DNA of 64,000 nt from an uncultured Cohaesibacter sp. (GTDB lineage: Bacteria > Pseudomonadota > Alphaproteobacteria > Rhizobiales > Cohaesibacteraceae), in NCBI RefSeq assembly GCF_963662805.1, contig NZ_OY759856.1, positions 124,001 to 188,000 of the forward strand. The letters run 5' to 3'. Positions 36,776-46,105 of the stretch are shown here, one piece after another. A program made the position numbers and the translations under genes. Positions within the stretch are counted from its first letter, which is position 1, and each line of letters starts with the position of its first letter. The notes beneath the pieces were generated by a model that worked only from the letters and a program-made list of their open reading frames with translations, was not told the origin of the DNA and searched no databases.

Positions 36776-37480
36776 CTATTCGGGAACAGCCGTGATTTCA
36801 GTCACGCCGCCATGTTCACCGGACCAGACCAGCGGATCATTGAGGAAGGCTTCGACCCCTTCCAGCGTCTTGACGTCGAAATAATTGTTGGCCTTGGAAA
36901 CCTCGAGCACATCGCGCCAGGTGGCGAGATAATGCAGGCTGAGATCGATCTTCTTGAGATTGTCGAGAGCCTCGGGGAAGATGTCATAATAGAACAGCAC
37001 GATAGTGTGGTTCACTTCGGCACCGGCCTTGCGCATCGCCTCGACGAAGCGGATCTTGCTGCCGCCATCGGTCGTCAGATCCTCAACCAGCAGCGCGCGC
37101 TTGCCATCAATGGGAGCGCCCTCAATCTGCGCATCACGGCCAAAGCCTTTTGGCTTCTTGCGCACATAGTTCATCGGCAGGGCCAGCTTGTCAGCGATCC
37201 ATGCGGAGAAAGGAATACCTGCGGTTTCACCACCAACAACCGTATCAATCGCCTCGAAGCCGATATCGCGCTGAATGGTGCAGGCGCAGAAGTCCATCAG
37301 GCTGTTACGGATCCGCGGATAGGAAATCAGCTTGCGGCAGTCGATATAAACCGGGCTAGCGAGACCGGATGTCAGCTTGAACGGCTCATCGGTGCGGAAA
37401 TGGACCGCCTCGATCTCGACAAGCATCTTGGCGGTCAACTCGGCCATCAGGGCACGATCAGGAAAGGAAGAAGGGATCAT
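36776..37480 (-). CDS. pyrE: Orotate phosphoribosyltransferase
   Basis: A 234-residue enzyme that makes orotidine 5'-phosphate from orotate and PRPP in pyrimidine synthesis. Motifs: FKLTSGLASPVYIDCRKL for orotate binding, the mobile loop with YVRKKPKGFGRDAQIEG and the PRPP-binding ALLVEDLTTDGGSK. It is of the longer type found in alphaproteobacteria. It follows pyrC by 30 bases and is surely in the same transcript. Confidence 0.95.
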   Translation of the reverse strand: MIPSSFPDRALMAELTAKMLVEIEAVHFRTDEPFKLTSGLASPVYIDCRKLISYPRIRNSLMDFCACTIQRDIGFEAIDTVVGGETAGIPFSAWIADKLALPMNYVRKKPKGFGRDAQIEGAPIDGKRALLVEDLTTDGGSKIRFVEAMRKAGAEVNHTIVLFYYDIFPEALDNLKKIDLSLHYLATWRDVLEVSKANNYFDVKTLEGVEAFLNDPLVWSGEHGGVTEITAVPE

Positions 37481-37510
37481 GGAGTTATCCTCTTGGAAGT
37501 CGGACGGTCG

Positions 37511-38563
37511 TCAGGCGACGGGTTCATGGTGCCAGAGAAGCGGGAAGCCCGGATCGAAGACGGTCACATCGTCTTCGCCAGCAGCGAATTTCTGGACCAT
37601 GTCGCGCGGCTTGTCACTCTTGAACAGGCGAATTTTCTCATCATTGGCTGGCAGCTTGTAAAAGGCCGGACCATTGAGCGAGGCAAAGGCCTCCAGATGC
37701 TCAAGCGCACCCTCGTCCTCGAACACCTGAGCAAGGCAGCTGATGGTGTTGATCGAGGTATAGATGCCGGCACAGCCACAGGCCGATTCCTTGGCCTTGG
37801 TGGGATGCGGTGCGGAATCGGTGCCGAGAAAGAATTTCGGGTTTCCCGACGTCGCGGCGGCCCTCAGGGCAAGACGATGCTTCTCGCGTTTGGCAACGGG
37901 CAGGCAATAATAATGCGGCTTTATGCCGCCAACCAGATAGGCGTTGCGGTTGATGATCAGGTGATGGGTGGTGATGGTCGCCCCAGTCTTGTCCCCGGCG
38001 CCCTTCACATAGGCAACCCCGTCCTCGGTGGTGATATGCTCCATCACGATCCGCAGGGCCGGAAAGCGCTGGCGAATGGGATCAAGCACCCGCTCGATGA
38101 ACACCGCCTCACGATCATAGATATCGACCGCCGGATCGGTCACTTCCCCATGCACGCAAAGTGGCACGTCGATCTCGCTCATTGTCTCCAGCACCGGATA
38201 GATCGCCTCGATGCTGCGAACGCCACTGTCCGAATTGGTCGTCGCGCCCGCCGGATAGAGTTTCAGCGCCTTGATGAGCCCATCCCGGACGCCTGCTTCC
38301 ACGTCTGCGGGATCCGTGCTCTCGGTCAGATAGAGGGTCATCAGAGGCTCGAACACATGGCCTTCTGGGAGAGCGGCAAGAATACGCTCCAGGTAAGCAC
38401 GAGCGTCGCCGGTCGTAACAACAGGCGGAACCAGATTGGGCATGATGATCGCGCGGGCAAAATCCGCGCTGGTGTGCGGCAGCACCGCTTTCAGCATCTC
38501 ACCATCGCGCAAGTGCAGATGCCAATCATCAGGCCTGCGAATGACAATGTCTGATTGGGTCAA
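37511..38563 (-). CDS. pyrC: Dihydroorotase (homodimeric type)
   Basis: A 350-residue zinc amidohydrolase that closes carbamoyl-aspartate to dihydroorotate. The metal-binding DWHLHLRDG is at residues 13-21. The carbamylated Lys sits in ALKLYPAGATTNS, and metal His residues lie in LCVHGEV and MEHITTED. The last-third motif FLGTDSAPHPTKAKESACGCAG is typical of type II dihydroorotases. Length equals that of E. coli PyrC. It lies upstream of pyrE. Confidence 0.95.
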   Translation of the reverse strand: MTQSDIVIRRPDDWHLHLRDGEMLKAVLPHTSADFARAIIMPNLVPPVVTTGDARAYLERILAALPEGHVFEPLMTLYLTESTDPADVEAGVRDGLIKALKLYPAGATTNSDSGVRSIEAIYPVLETMSEIDVPLCVHGEVTDPAVDIYDREAVFIERVLDPIRQRFPALRIVMEHITTEDGVAYVKGAGDKTGATITTHHLIINRNAYLVGGIKPHYYCLPVAKREKHRLALRAAATSGNPKFFLGTDSAPHPTKAKESACGCAGIYTSINTISCLAQVFEDEGALEHLEAFASLNGPAFYKLPANDEKIRLFKSDKPRDMVQKFAAGEDDVTVFDPGFPLLWHHEPVA

Positions 38564-38692
38564 GGAAATGTCTCCATCGGCTGGATAAGTGGGCTATCTG
38601 TAACAGCATTGATCGGCAAAATCTCTAGTCCATTGCGCACACTGTGGAAGCCTTCAGACGGCTCCCAAAATGCGACAATCCGGGAGCAGGGA

Positions 38693-39721
38693 TCACTCGA
38701 CCACGACGCCGCTGATCAGGTTCAAAGCGACAAGCCGTCTCTCAAGCATCATCGCCTCGTCAGTCACCGCCACAATCGAGGCAATCGACGCGCGAACCAT
38801 CTCCTCGAACGCCCGCCGCGCCTCCTCGGCCTCGACGACCGAGACGATGGCAAAGCGGAGCTTGCCGCCCGGCTTCATCCGGCCAAGTCGCGGGATATCG
38901 GCGCTGGCCACACAGGCGATCTTGGGATAGCCGCCGGTGGTCTGATGATCGGCGAGGAGGATGATCGGCAGACCATTACCGGGCACCTGAATGGCTCCGG
39001 TGACGATACCATCAGAGCTGATGTCCGCCCCCTTCTTATGCCCGATCACCTCACCATCGAGCCGAAGGCCCATGCGGTTGGCATCCGCCGAAATGGCATA
39101 GTCCTGAGAAACAAAGGACCTGATCGCCTCGTCGGAAAAATAGTCATCCTGCGGCCCGAGTACCACGCGCACCGGCCCTGACGGATAGTCGAGCGGCACC
39201 GTGCAGATGCGGTCACCTTGCTCATCGGCCTCAGAATGGCAGAGCGGCAGCTTGTCCTTGGCTTGCAGGGCTCGGCCATCAACCCCACCGATGGCACCTG
39301 AAAGATAGGTGGACTGGCTGCCATAGATGGCAGGAAGGTCAAACCCTCCTCCGACCGCGAGATATGTGACCGCGCTATCCTTGACCGCACCGATGCGGAA
39401 TTCTTCGCCCTCAAAGAGGGTCACCGAACAGCCCGACGGGACATCGCGTTTTGTGCCGGATGTGACCTCGATCACCGCCTCGGTACCCGCGAGCGCCAAG
39501 CGGACGCTTTTCGCAGCAACCCGGAAACTCGGCCCCAGAATACGGATCTCAAGCGCCCCCTGCCCCTCGTCATTGCCGACAAGGGCATTGGCAAGGCGCA
39601 AATGGCCCATGTCGAGCGCCCCGGAGACGGGAACCCCCTGCGCCTGATGCCCTATGCGCCCCAGATCCTGAACGGTGGTCATGAGACCGGGAGAGATAAC
39701 CTCAAGACAGGCAGCCATCAC
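38693..39721 (-). CDS. pxpC: 5-oxoprolinase subunit C
   Basis: A 342-residue protein of the carboxyltransferase/KipA family. It contains VISPGLMTTVQDLGRIGHQAQGVP at the N-terminus and PGNGLPIILLADHQTTGGYPKIA, both typical of PxpC. With PxpA and PxpB it forms the bacterial ATP-dependent 5-oxoprolinase, which opens the toxic cyclic metabolite 5-oxoproline to glutamate. It overlaps pxpB by four bases. Confidence 0.93.
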   Translation of the reverse strand: MMAACLEVISPGLMTTVQDLGRIGHQAQGVPVSGALDMGHLRLANALVGNDEGQGALEIRILGPSFRVAAKSVRLALAGTEAVIEVTSGTKRDVPSGCSVTLFEGEEFRIGAVKDSAVTYLAVGGGFDLPAIYGSQSTYLSGAIGGVDGRALQAKDKLPLCHSEADEQGDRICTVPLDYPSGPVRVVLGPQDDYFSDEAIRSFVSQDYAISADANRMGLRLDGEVIGHKKGADISSDGIVTGAIQVPGNGLPIILLADHQTTGGYPKIACVASADIPRLGRMKPGGKLRFAIVSVVEAEEARRAFEEMVRASIASIVAVTDEAMMLERRLVALNLISGVVVE

Positions 39722-40440
39722 ACAGCCCTCCCCGTGATCTCATAGCGCCCTGCGGCAACGCTGGCTTCGATCTCGTCATACTCGGCCCGCTCTACCTTTT
39801 GAAAGCAGACCCTGTCCCCCGCCGTCAGCAGCACGGGATTCTCGCGCTGCGGGTCAAAGATCGGCACCGGACAGCGGCCGACGATGTGCCAGCCTGTCGG
39901 GTTGACCGCCGGATAGATGAGGGTGAGGCCTGTCGCCACAAGGACAGAGCCCTTGGGCACATGCTTGATCGGGGTCTTCTTGCGCGGAATGGCCAGCGCT
40001 TCGGGAAGATCGCCCATATAGGGCAACCCCGGCGCAAAGCCGAGCATATAGATGAAATGCTCGACACTCGTCAGAACATCCATCACCTCTTCGCGCGCCA
40101 TTTTGGCAAAGTCGGCGACATTGGCGAGATCGGGTGAGAAGGCCTCGTCAAAACAGATCGGCAAATCCCAGCGGGTCGCCGCCGCCTCGCTCGTTTCGTC
40201 AAGCTTGGCAATGAGAGGATCGACCGCCGTGATCAGATCGGCCTGCGAAGTCTCAAGCGGATCATAATGGATAAGCAGCGAGCGATAGGTCGGCACGGTC
40301 TCCACAACGCCCGCAAGTCCGGCATCCTCAACCGCAGCCCTCAGGGCCATGATCTTCTGGCTCAAAGCCCGGTCAATCCCGAGACCGAATTCGACGGTCA
40401 AACCGCAGTCACCGCAGGGCAGGTAGGACACCGGCATCAC
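39718..40440 (-). CDS. pxpB: 5-oxoprolinase subunit B
   Basis: A 240-residue KipI-family protein (allophanate hydrolase subunit 1 fold). It has CGDCGLTVEFG near the start and the hallmark FAPGLPYMGDLPEALAIPRK in the middle, followed by VPKGSVLVATGLTLIYP and NPTGWHIVGR. It works with PxpC and PxpA on 5-oxoproline. Four-base overlaps with both neighbours show translational coupling. Confidence 0.93.
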   Translation of the reverse strand: MMPVSYLPCGDCGLTVEFGLGIDRALSQKIMALRAAVEDAGLAGVVETVPTYRSLLIHYDPLETSQADLITAVDPLIAKLDETSEAAATRWDLPICFDEAFSPDLANVADFAKMAREEVMDVLTSVEHFIYMLGFAPGLPYMGDLPEALAIPRKKTPIKHVPKGSVLVATGLTLIYPAVNPTGWHIVGRCPVPIFDPQRENPVLLTAGDRVCFQKVERAEYDEIEASVAAGRYEITGRAV

Positions 40441-41216
40441 AGGGCACCCAAGGTCTTGGCCATCGGTGCGATGGTCACACCAGCGGCAACAAGCGCCTCA
40501 TAAACCTTGCCTGCCATCGCCACCGCGTGGGGGCTGTCGCCATGCACACAGATGGAATCGATTGTCACCGGAATGCGCTTGCCACTGATGCTTTCGATCT
40601 CGCCACTCTGGACAAAATCCACCATCCGGCGCGCTGCCTCGTCTGCATCCTCGATCATCGCCCCGGCCTTCTTGCGCGAGACCAGCATGCCGTCTTCCTC
40701 GTAAGCCCGATCTGCAAAGATCTCGCGGGCAATGTTGAGGCCGAGCTTCTCGCCCGCCCGCTCCATGGCACTGCCCGGCATCACGAGATAGACCAGATCC
40801 CTGTTGACCGCTGCCACGGCCTTCGCTGTGGCCATCGCCAGATCATCATCAACACAGGCCATGTTGTTGAGAGCGCCATGCACCTTGTAATGCCCGACCT
40901 TCTGGCCAAGCGCCGCCGCCATCGCCTCGATAGCCCCGATCTGGTAGATCAGTTGCTTCTCGATGTCAGCGGGCCGCTCACCCTGAATCGGACGACGCCC
41001 GAAGCCCCAGAGATCCTGAAAGCCCGGATGCGCTCCGATGCCAACACCATTCTCGGCGGCGAGACGGATGGTCTCGTGCATCACAAGCGCATCGCCGCCA
41101 TGAAAGCCGCACGCGATGTTGGCAGAGCTGATGATCTTCAGCATCGCCGCATCGTCACCGATGGTATAGGCCCCGAAGCTTTCGCCGAGGTCCGAGTTCA
41201 GATCCACAATGGCCAT
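40437..41216 (-). CDS. pxpA: 5-oxoprolinase subunit A (LamB/YcsF family)
   Basis: A 259-residue LamB/YcsF-family protein. It opens VDLNSDLGESFGAYTIGDD and continues ANIACGFHGGDALVMHETIR and GIGAHPGFQDLWGFGRR, all hallmarks of PxpA. The start at 41216 follows AGGTGAG; a longer frame from 41273 is rejected. It is the first gene of pxpABC. The order A-B-C with tiny overlaps is the widespread arrangement. Confidence 0.94.
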   Translation of the reverse strand: MAIVDLNSDLGESFGAYTIGDDAAMLKIISSANIACGFHGGDALVMHETIRLAAENGVGIGAHPGFQDLWGFGRRPIQGERPADIEKQLIYQIGAIEAMAAALGQKVGHYKVHGALNNMACVDDDLAMATAKAVAAVNRDLVYLVMPGSAMERAGEKLGLNIAREIFADRAYEEDGMLVSRKKAGAMIEDADEAARRMVDFVQSGEIESISGKRIPVTIDSICVHGDSPHAVAMAGKVYEALVAAGVTIAPMAKTLGAL

Positions 41217-41339
41217 CGCACTCACCTGTCTTTGCTGGTCGCTTTTGCCCTTTATAAGACAATGAGGTCGCAATGACAGGGTGGGAAAGCACTTTTTTCT
41301 GCCATCCCCACCGTTGAATCGCTCCCGGAGACGGCGAAA

Positions 41340-41888
41340 CTACTCGTGCATGTGCCCAGCGTGACTATGCTGTTTGGCGTCCTCAGCCTCGATGAGCACG
41401 TCAACTTCCATCTCGCCACGCTCGAAGACGAAGTGCATTTCGAAGCTTTCGCCCTTGTGAAAATCTTCCTCGATCCCATTGAGTCGCAGCGCCAGTCCTT
41501 TGGGCTCCAGATGCAATTCCTGCCCTGCCTTCAACGGCATGCCGGGAACAGGCACATAGGTATCCTTGCCATCCTTGAGAACAAAGCCAACTAGTTCGAC
41601 CGAAACGGCATGATCAAACTCACCACCCTTGAAGGCAGCATCCTCACCGGAGTGGTTTTGCAGCTCGACAAAGACCAGTGCGTCTTCACCCTTGTGAGCA
41701 GCGCGTGTCCAGGCATGGACCGACCTCAAGCCTTTCAACTCGCTGACATGGTGATCGTGATCTTCGTGCCCTGCTTCCTCATGCGCATGTTCATGATACT
41801 CCTCAGCTGCCAAAACCGGATTTGCGCCATCTGGCAAAAACCCACCAACCCCAACCAGAGCAACGGCAAAAGCAATTTCTTTCAGCAT
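41340..41888 (-). CDS. His-rich periplasmic metal protein, ZrgA-like
   Basis: A 182-residue secreted protein. A signal peptide (MLKEIAFAVALVGVGGF) is followed by a His/Glu-rich segment (EEYHEHAHEEAGHEDHDHH) and a second His cluster at the end (HSHAGHMHE). The body (residues about 60-165) resembles a small beta-sandwich like that of PCu(A)C proteins, but the copper-binding Met residues are replaced. His clusters of this kind suit zinc. Vibrio ZrgA has a similar make-up and is encoded with an FtsX-type ABC transporter, as here. ATG 41888 follows AGGGAGA. It is separated from the transporter genes by 118 bases. Metal identity is inferred. Confidence 0.7.
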   Translation of the reverse strand: MLKEIAFAVALVGVGGFLPDGANPVLAAEEYHEHAHEEAGHEDHDHHVSELKGLRSVHAWTRAAHKGEDALVFVELQNHSGEDAAFKGGEFDHAVSVELVGFVLKDGKDTYVPVPGMPLKAGQELHLEPKGLALRLNGIEEDFHKGESFEMHFVFERGEMEVDVLIEAEDAKQHSHAGHMHE

Positions 41889-42006
41889 GGTGTGTCTCCC
41901 TGAACACAAAACAAAATGTTATATCGTTACTTTTCAAAACCAGACTTCATCCAGACATCAAACGTTCAATCGTCCGATTTGCTAGGATGAAGCTGTAAGT
42001 TCGCCG

Positions 42007-43338
42007 TCAGCCTCTCAGGTCGGCGATGACGGGCCGCCGCAAGGCAAGGAAGGCCGGGATCATCGCCATCAGGATGGTCAGGCTGACGAAGATCGCCACC
42101 AGATGAAACTCGGGCCATGACAGGGTTGCTTCGACCAAAATGTCCGTGCGGGCACTCACGATCCGCGAGATCACCTGTGTCGAGACGAACCCCAATGCAA
42201 CACCAAGAAGCGACCCGAACCCGATCAGGCTAGCGGCAAAACTCCAGACGATCGCGAACAGGAACCGACGCGGGGCACCGATGGCCCGCAACAAGGCGAG
42301 CCTGCGCGAGAACAGCTTGGTGAGGATCACAAGCCCCGTCAACACTCCGGCGGCAACGAGGATCTGCGTGATCACCGCCATCACCGACATCACTTCGCGC
42401 ACATCCCCGAGCAGAGAATGCAACTCGGACAGCACCGCACCGGGGAACAGGGCCATGGACTTGTCGGTCGTGAATTCGGATTTCAGCGCATAATTGGCCC
42501 AGAGCTGCTTGGCATGAACCAGAATGGACGGCGTACCGGGGAACAACGCAGCATCATAAGGCGGGCCGATCTTGTCGCCCTCCTCCTCTGTGTGACCAGT
42601 CCCCAAGCCATGCACCACCCAGACGGCCTCGACCGGCACAAGGATCGCCTTGTCCCACGGGCTGCCCGTCTTTTGCATCCGTCCCACGACCGTAAAATGG
42701 GAGCCTTCATGCGCTCCCTCTTCCGCGCCATCGCCAACCCCATGGGCAGGTGTGAAGCCGTCGCCAATAGAAAGCGGCACATCCGCCCCGATCACCGCGT
42801 CGAAATAGGAGCCAAAGGCTTTCCCCTCAGACAGGTCTCCGCTGAGATGGGCAAGGAAGGCTTCCGTCGTACCGACCACAGGCGAACTTTCAAAACTGTC
42901 GCCAAAGGCAATGGGAGCGGCAAAATCCACCTGCTCGTTGTTGGCGACCTGATTGTAGATCGTCCCGTCAAGAAGCGGCATATCGCTGGCCTGCAGATAG
43001 ACCGTGGCCATGACATTGGTCACTTCACTGCCCGGCGCGGCGATGATCAGCTCGAACTTGTCCGCAGCCTTTGCCGTCCCCCGCCTGAGGCCCCGCTCCT
43101 GAGCGATGAGGCCAACCCCAAGCGCGACGGAGACCGCGATCAGCAGCACGAATACCAGATTGGACCAGCGGAACTGCCACAGCATCGCCCGCACCAATGG
43201 CATCGGGCGCATGCCACGCACGACGAGAAAGCCAATGAGCAAGGTGGGCAGCAGATAGACGAGAAGCGAAACCGCATCCTGCGCATCAGGCGACAGCATG
43301 TCCCAATAGCCGGTCAGCCAATAGAGAAAGTCATCCAT
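42007..43338 (-). CDS. FtsX-family ABC permease
   Basis: A 443-residue membrane protein of the MacB/FtsX/LolE type: one N-terminal helix (about residues 35-60 within a double-hairpin), a large extracytoplasmic domain (about 70-290) and three C-terminal helices (about 300-440). Motifs include FSRRLALLRAIGAPRRFLFAIV in the cytoplasmic loop. The start at 43338 is supported by GGTGAGG and overlaps the ATPase gene by eight bases. Such permeases usually move lipoproteins, peptides or metals rather than import via a binding protein. With the His-rich protein and Tat-secreted protein it forms a cassette like ZrgABCDE of Vibrio. Confidence 0.82.
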   Translation of the reverse strand: MDDFLYWLTGYWDMLSPDAQDAVSLLVYLLPTLLIGFLVVRGMRPMPLVRAMLWQFRWSNLVFVLLIAVSVALGVGLIAQERGLRRGTAKAADKFELIIAAPGSEVTNVMATVYLQASDMPLLDGTIYNQVANNEQVDFAAPIAFGDSFESSPVVGTTEAFLAHLSGDLSEGKAFGSYFDAVIGADVPLSIGDGFTPAHGVGDGAEEGAHEGSHFTVVGRMQKTGSPWDKAILVPVEAVWVVHGLGTGHTEEEGDKIGPPYDAALFPGTPSILVHAKQLWANYALKSEFTTDKSMALFPGAVLSELHSLLGDVREVMSVMAVITQILVAAGVLTGLVILTKLFSRRLALLRAIGAPRRFLFAIVWSFAASLIGFGSLLGVALGFVSTQVISRIVSARTDILVEATLSWPEFHLVAIFVSLTILMAMIPAFLALRRPVIADLRG

Positions 43339-44017
43339 TGCGCACCTCACCGACCATCTTGCCATCGACAATCTCGATGACCCGATCCATCCGTTCATGC
43401 AGATGGAGATCATGGCTGACAACAATCAGCGTCTTGTTCTGGTCTCGCACCAGAGCGATCAAATCATCAATCAATTGATCGGCCGTTGCCCGATCGAGAC
43501 TGGCTGTCGGCTCGTCGGCCAGAATGACCGCCGGATCGTGCGCCAGGGCCCGCGCGATGGCGACCCTTTGGCGCTCACCGCCGGAGAAGCTGGCAATCGT
43601 CCGTCCCCCGCCCTGCGGAATGCGCAAGCGGTCGAGCATCGCCGATGCGCCTCGACGCAGGTCAGCATGGTGCCGGGCTTCGAAATAGCCGGTCGCGATG
43701 GTCGCATTGGCCAGCGCATCAAGCTCTTCGAACAGCAGGAAATCCTGAAAGATCAGGCCGAGAGATTGCCGCCGAAACCGCGCACGCGCTTCCTCGCCGA
43801 GTTGCTCGAGCGCCTCATCGCCCCAACGAACCTGTCCGGAGCTGATATTGGCAAGCCCTGCCAGAGCAAATAGCAGCGTCGACTTGCCTGCCCCGGACGG
43901 GCCGCGAATACCCAAAGTTTCGCCCGGAGCAACATCAAGCGCATCAACGGACAGGAGAAGGCGGTCGCGCTCACCGCTGACGGCAAGATCGCGCACGTGA
44001 AGAGAGAGGGAGGTCAT
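43331..44017 (-). CDS. ABC transporter ATPase, LolD/MacB type
   Basis: A 228-residue ATPase with Walker A GPSGAGKST (residues about 38-46), signature SFSGGERQRVAIARAL and Walker B VILADEPTASLD. It pairs with the FtsX-type permease whose gene overlaps its 3' end by eight bases. The gene starts two bases after the stop of the Tat-secreted protein gene, so all three are co-translated. Substrate is inferred from neighbours only. Confidence 0.92.
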   Translation of the reverse strand: MTSLSLHVRDLAVSGERDRLLLSVDALDVAPGETLGIRGPSGAGKSTLLFALAGLANISSGQVRWGDEALEQLGEEARARFRRQSLGLIFQDFLLFEELDALANATIATGYFEARHHADLRRGASAMLDRLRIPQGGGRTIASFSGGERQRVAIARALAHDPAVILADEPTASLDRATADQLIDDLIALVRDQNKTLIVVSHDLHLHERMDRVIEIVDGKMVGEVRNG

Positions 44018-44019
44018 GG

Positions 44020-44469
44020 CTAGACCCGTTCATATTTGGCATCTTCGAGCCGGACCATGCTGTAAAAGCCAGTCTCCGGATCCGAATAGCCGCCAAGTCT
44101 GAGACGTCCCTCAACCACGATCTTGCGATTGAACGGGATCACATCGACAATCCGGCGCGCATAGACAGCCAGAATGTCATCGGGCCAGTCTGTCTCCGGT
44201 TCGCAGAACGGGCACACGGCCATCGGCATCTTGGTCAGAACGAAGAATTTGGATTCCGCCTTCAGGGGCGGAGCCATGAAGCCATTGACCAATATGATCT
44301 TGTCCGCATGGGCGTTGGCAAAGTCAGAAAAAGACATGTCCTTGTTGTAGAGATCACGCAGCTTGATCTCGGGCGCGGCTGCCTTCGCAGGCGTCGCGGC
44401 AGGCAATCCGAAAACACCCGAGGCCGCGGCAAGAGCGGTCCCCTTGAGAAGGGTACGTCGGTCGAACAT
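44020..44469 (-). CDS. Tat-secreted DUF3299-like periplasmic protein
   Basis: A 149-residue protein with a twin-arginine signal (MFDRRTLLKGTALAAASG), so it folds in the cytoplasm before export and may carry a cofactor or metal. The mature part has ILVNGFMAPPLKAESKFFVL and MAVCPFCEPETDWPDD, with a CPFC pair that could bind metal or be redox active. The shape resembles DUF3299 proteins, which occur next to zinc-related FtsX transporters. Its function is not known. It is the first gene of the ABC cassette. Confidence 0.72.
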   Translation of the reverse strand: MFDRRTLLKGTALAAASGVFGLPAATPAKAAAPEIKLRDLYNKDMSFSDFANAHADKIILVNGFMAPPLKAESKFFVLTKMPMAVCPFCEPETDWPDDILAVYARRIVDVIPFNRKIVVEGRLRLGGYSDPETGFYSMVRLEDAKYERV

Positions 44470-44572
44470 GAAACAACCCTCTGTTGTTTGAGCAGAATGG
44501 CAGTTCGAAGGCCTTCCGGTCCAAGGTCTTCAGCTGGATGCTTTGGCCAGAATCTATCGGTCAGAAGCAGCG

Positions 44573-44597
44573 GAAGAGGCGCCAAAAGCGCCTCTTC
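44573..44597. terminator. Strong hairpin after phoA
   Basis: GAAGAGGCGC at 44573-44582 pairs perfectly with GCGCCTCTTC at 44588-44597 around CAAAA. It lies 27 bases past the phoA stop. No long T tract follows on either strand, so it may act as a processing end or a partial terminator. Confidence 0.6.
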
Positions 44598-44623
44598 GCA
44601 TTGATCGTTATGCGATACCGCGC

Positions 44624-46105
44624 TTATTCGGCGGAAGCAGCATACATCATGACGTGGAAGATCTCGTTCTGCTCGATGGTGCTGTCGATCAGGTGAGACC
44701 ATGGGCCACGAGCGTAGGCGGCAACGTCTTCGCCGGAATGGGTCTCGGAAGACATCGGGATCAGAGCCTGCTGCAGATAGTCGATATCAGTAGCCTGTTC
44801 CTGCGTCACTTCAGGACGGGCATTGGTGTATTCGGTATCTTTGGTCAGCACAGCGCCCGGGCCGTTGAGGAAACCAACAACGGTGTAAGGCTTGCCGTCG
44901 TCAGCCATGTTCAGATCTTCTTTATGCTTCTCGCCAGCATTGTCGACCTTGTAGCAAAGGCCGGTGACGTCGGAGCCACGACCGCACGAGCCGTTGAACG
45001 CAATTGCATGTTCATGGTCAGCGGTGACGATGATGAGGGTGTCCTGAGCGTCGGTCAGTTCGATGGCTTTTGCAACGGCGTCAGAGAAAGCCAGACCGTC
45101 GGACACGGTGCGAGCGACGTTGCCAGCATGGTTGGCGTGGTCGACGCGACCACCTTCGATGGTCAGGAAGAAGCCGTTTTCAGACCCCTGAAGTGCCTTG
45201 ATTGCAGCTTCGGTCATTTCAGCCAGAGACGGCTCACCGCTACGATCAGCTTCATATTTCATGTGGGAGGATTCGAACAGGCCAAGAACCGGCTTGCTCC
45301 AGTCGACAGCCTTGAAGCCATCTTCATCCCAGACATACTGAATGCCAGCAGCCTTGGCATCTTCGATCAGGTTCTTGCCGTCTTTGCGTTTGCCGCCCTT
45401 GCCTTCGTCGTCTTTGAAATCTTTCGGCACGAACATGCCGCGACCACCACCAAGAGCGATATCGATGGCACCGGATTTCATGGCGTCGATCATCTGAGTG
45501 GCGATGTCAGGGGTAGTGCAGCCTTCCGGCAGATAGCTGTCAGCTTCGTGATCACGATCAGCGGTGTGAGCGAATGCGGAAGCAGGTGTTGCATGGGTCA
45601 GGCGAGCGGTAGAGATCACGCCGATCTGTTTGCCCATGGCAGAGAAGGCTTCAACAGCATTGGTAACAGTTGCAGTTTCAACCTGCGAGCAGTCACCACG
45701 ATTGAGGGTTTCGTCAACGCCGATCACGCCAGATTTGGTTTTTACGCCGGTGTGGAACGCGGTACCTGTGCCAGCCGAATCAGGGGTCTGGGCGTTGGTG
45801 TTGTAGGTTTTGACCAGAGCAACATGCGGCAGGGCATCTTTCGGCAGCATATGGTCTTCACCATAACCACCGGCTTTCTGACCAGCATAAAGACGGGTTG
45901 CATAGTTGGTGCCAACGCCATTGCCATCAGCAACGAGCAGGATGACGTTTTTGGCTTTACCAGTGATCGGCTGAACATCCATGCGAGCCTTGATGGCGGC
46001 CTGGGCGTCTTTGTACCACTGATTGTCAGACTGTTTGATGTCAGCTGCGAAGGCAGCCGAAGAGGAAAGCAGCAGGGTTGCCGCCAGAAGGATAGTTTTT
46101 TTCAT
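44624..46105 (-). CDS. phoA: Alkaline phosphatase
   Basis: A 493-residue secreted alkaline phosphatase. The signal peptide is MKKTILLAATLLLSSSAAFA. The metal motif NVILLVADGNGVG is followed by the nucleophile region AQTPDSAGTGTAF with the phosphorylated Ser. Metal-binding GGRVDHANHAG and ADHEHAIAFNG complete the site. It frees phosphate from esters in the periplasm and likely needs zinc and magnesium. No clear PhoB box was found upstream. Its codon use looks like that of a well-expressed gene. The metal cassette downstream reads the same way but is separated by a hairpin. Confidence 0.95.
   Translation of the reverse strand: MKKTILLAATLLLSSSAAFAADIKQSDNQWYKDAQAAIKARMDVQPITGKAKNVILLVADGNGVGTNYATRLYAGQKAGGYGEDHMLPKDALPHVALVKTYNTNAQTPDSAGTGTAFHTGVKTKSGVIGVDETLNRGDCSQVETATVTNAVEAFSAMGKQIGVISTARLTHATPASAFAHTADRDHEADSYLPEGCTTPDIATQMIDAMKSGAIDIALGGGRGMFVPKDFKDDEGKGGKRKDGKNLIEDAKAAGIQYVWDEDGFKAVDWSKPVLGLFESSHMKYEADRSGEPSLAEMTEAAIKALQGSENGFFLTIEGGRVDHANHAGNVARTVSDGLAFSDAVAKAIELTDAQDTLIIVTADHEHAIAFNGSCGRGSDVTGLCYKVDNAGEKHKEDLNMADDGKPYTVVGFLNGPGAVLTKDTEYTNARPEVTQEQATDIDYLQQALIPMSSETHSGEDVAAYARGPWSHLIDSTIEQNEIFHVMMYAASAE

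Noticed and set aside
36758..38554. A 598-codon open frame on the plus strand
   Set aside because: It lies exactly opposite pyrE and pyrC, whose products carry all catalytic motifs. Long antisense frames are expected in GC-rich DNA.
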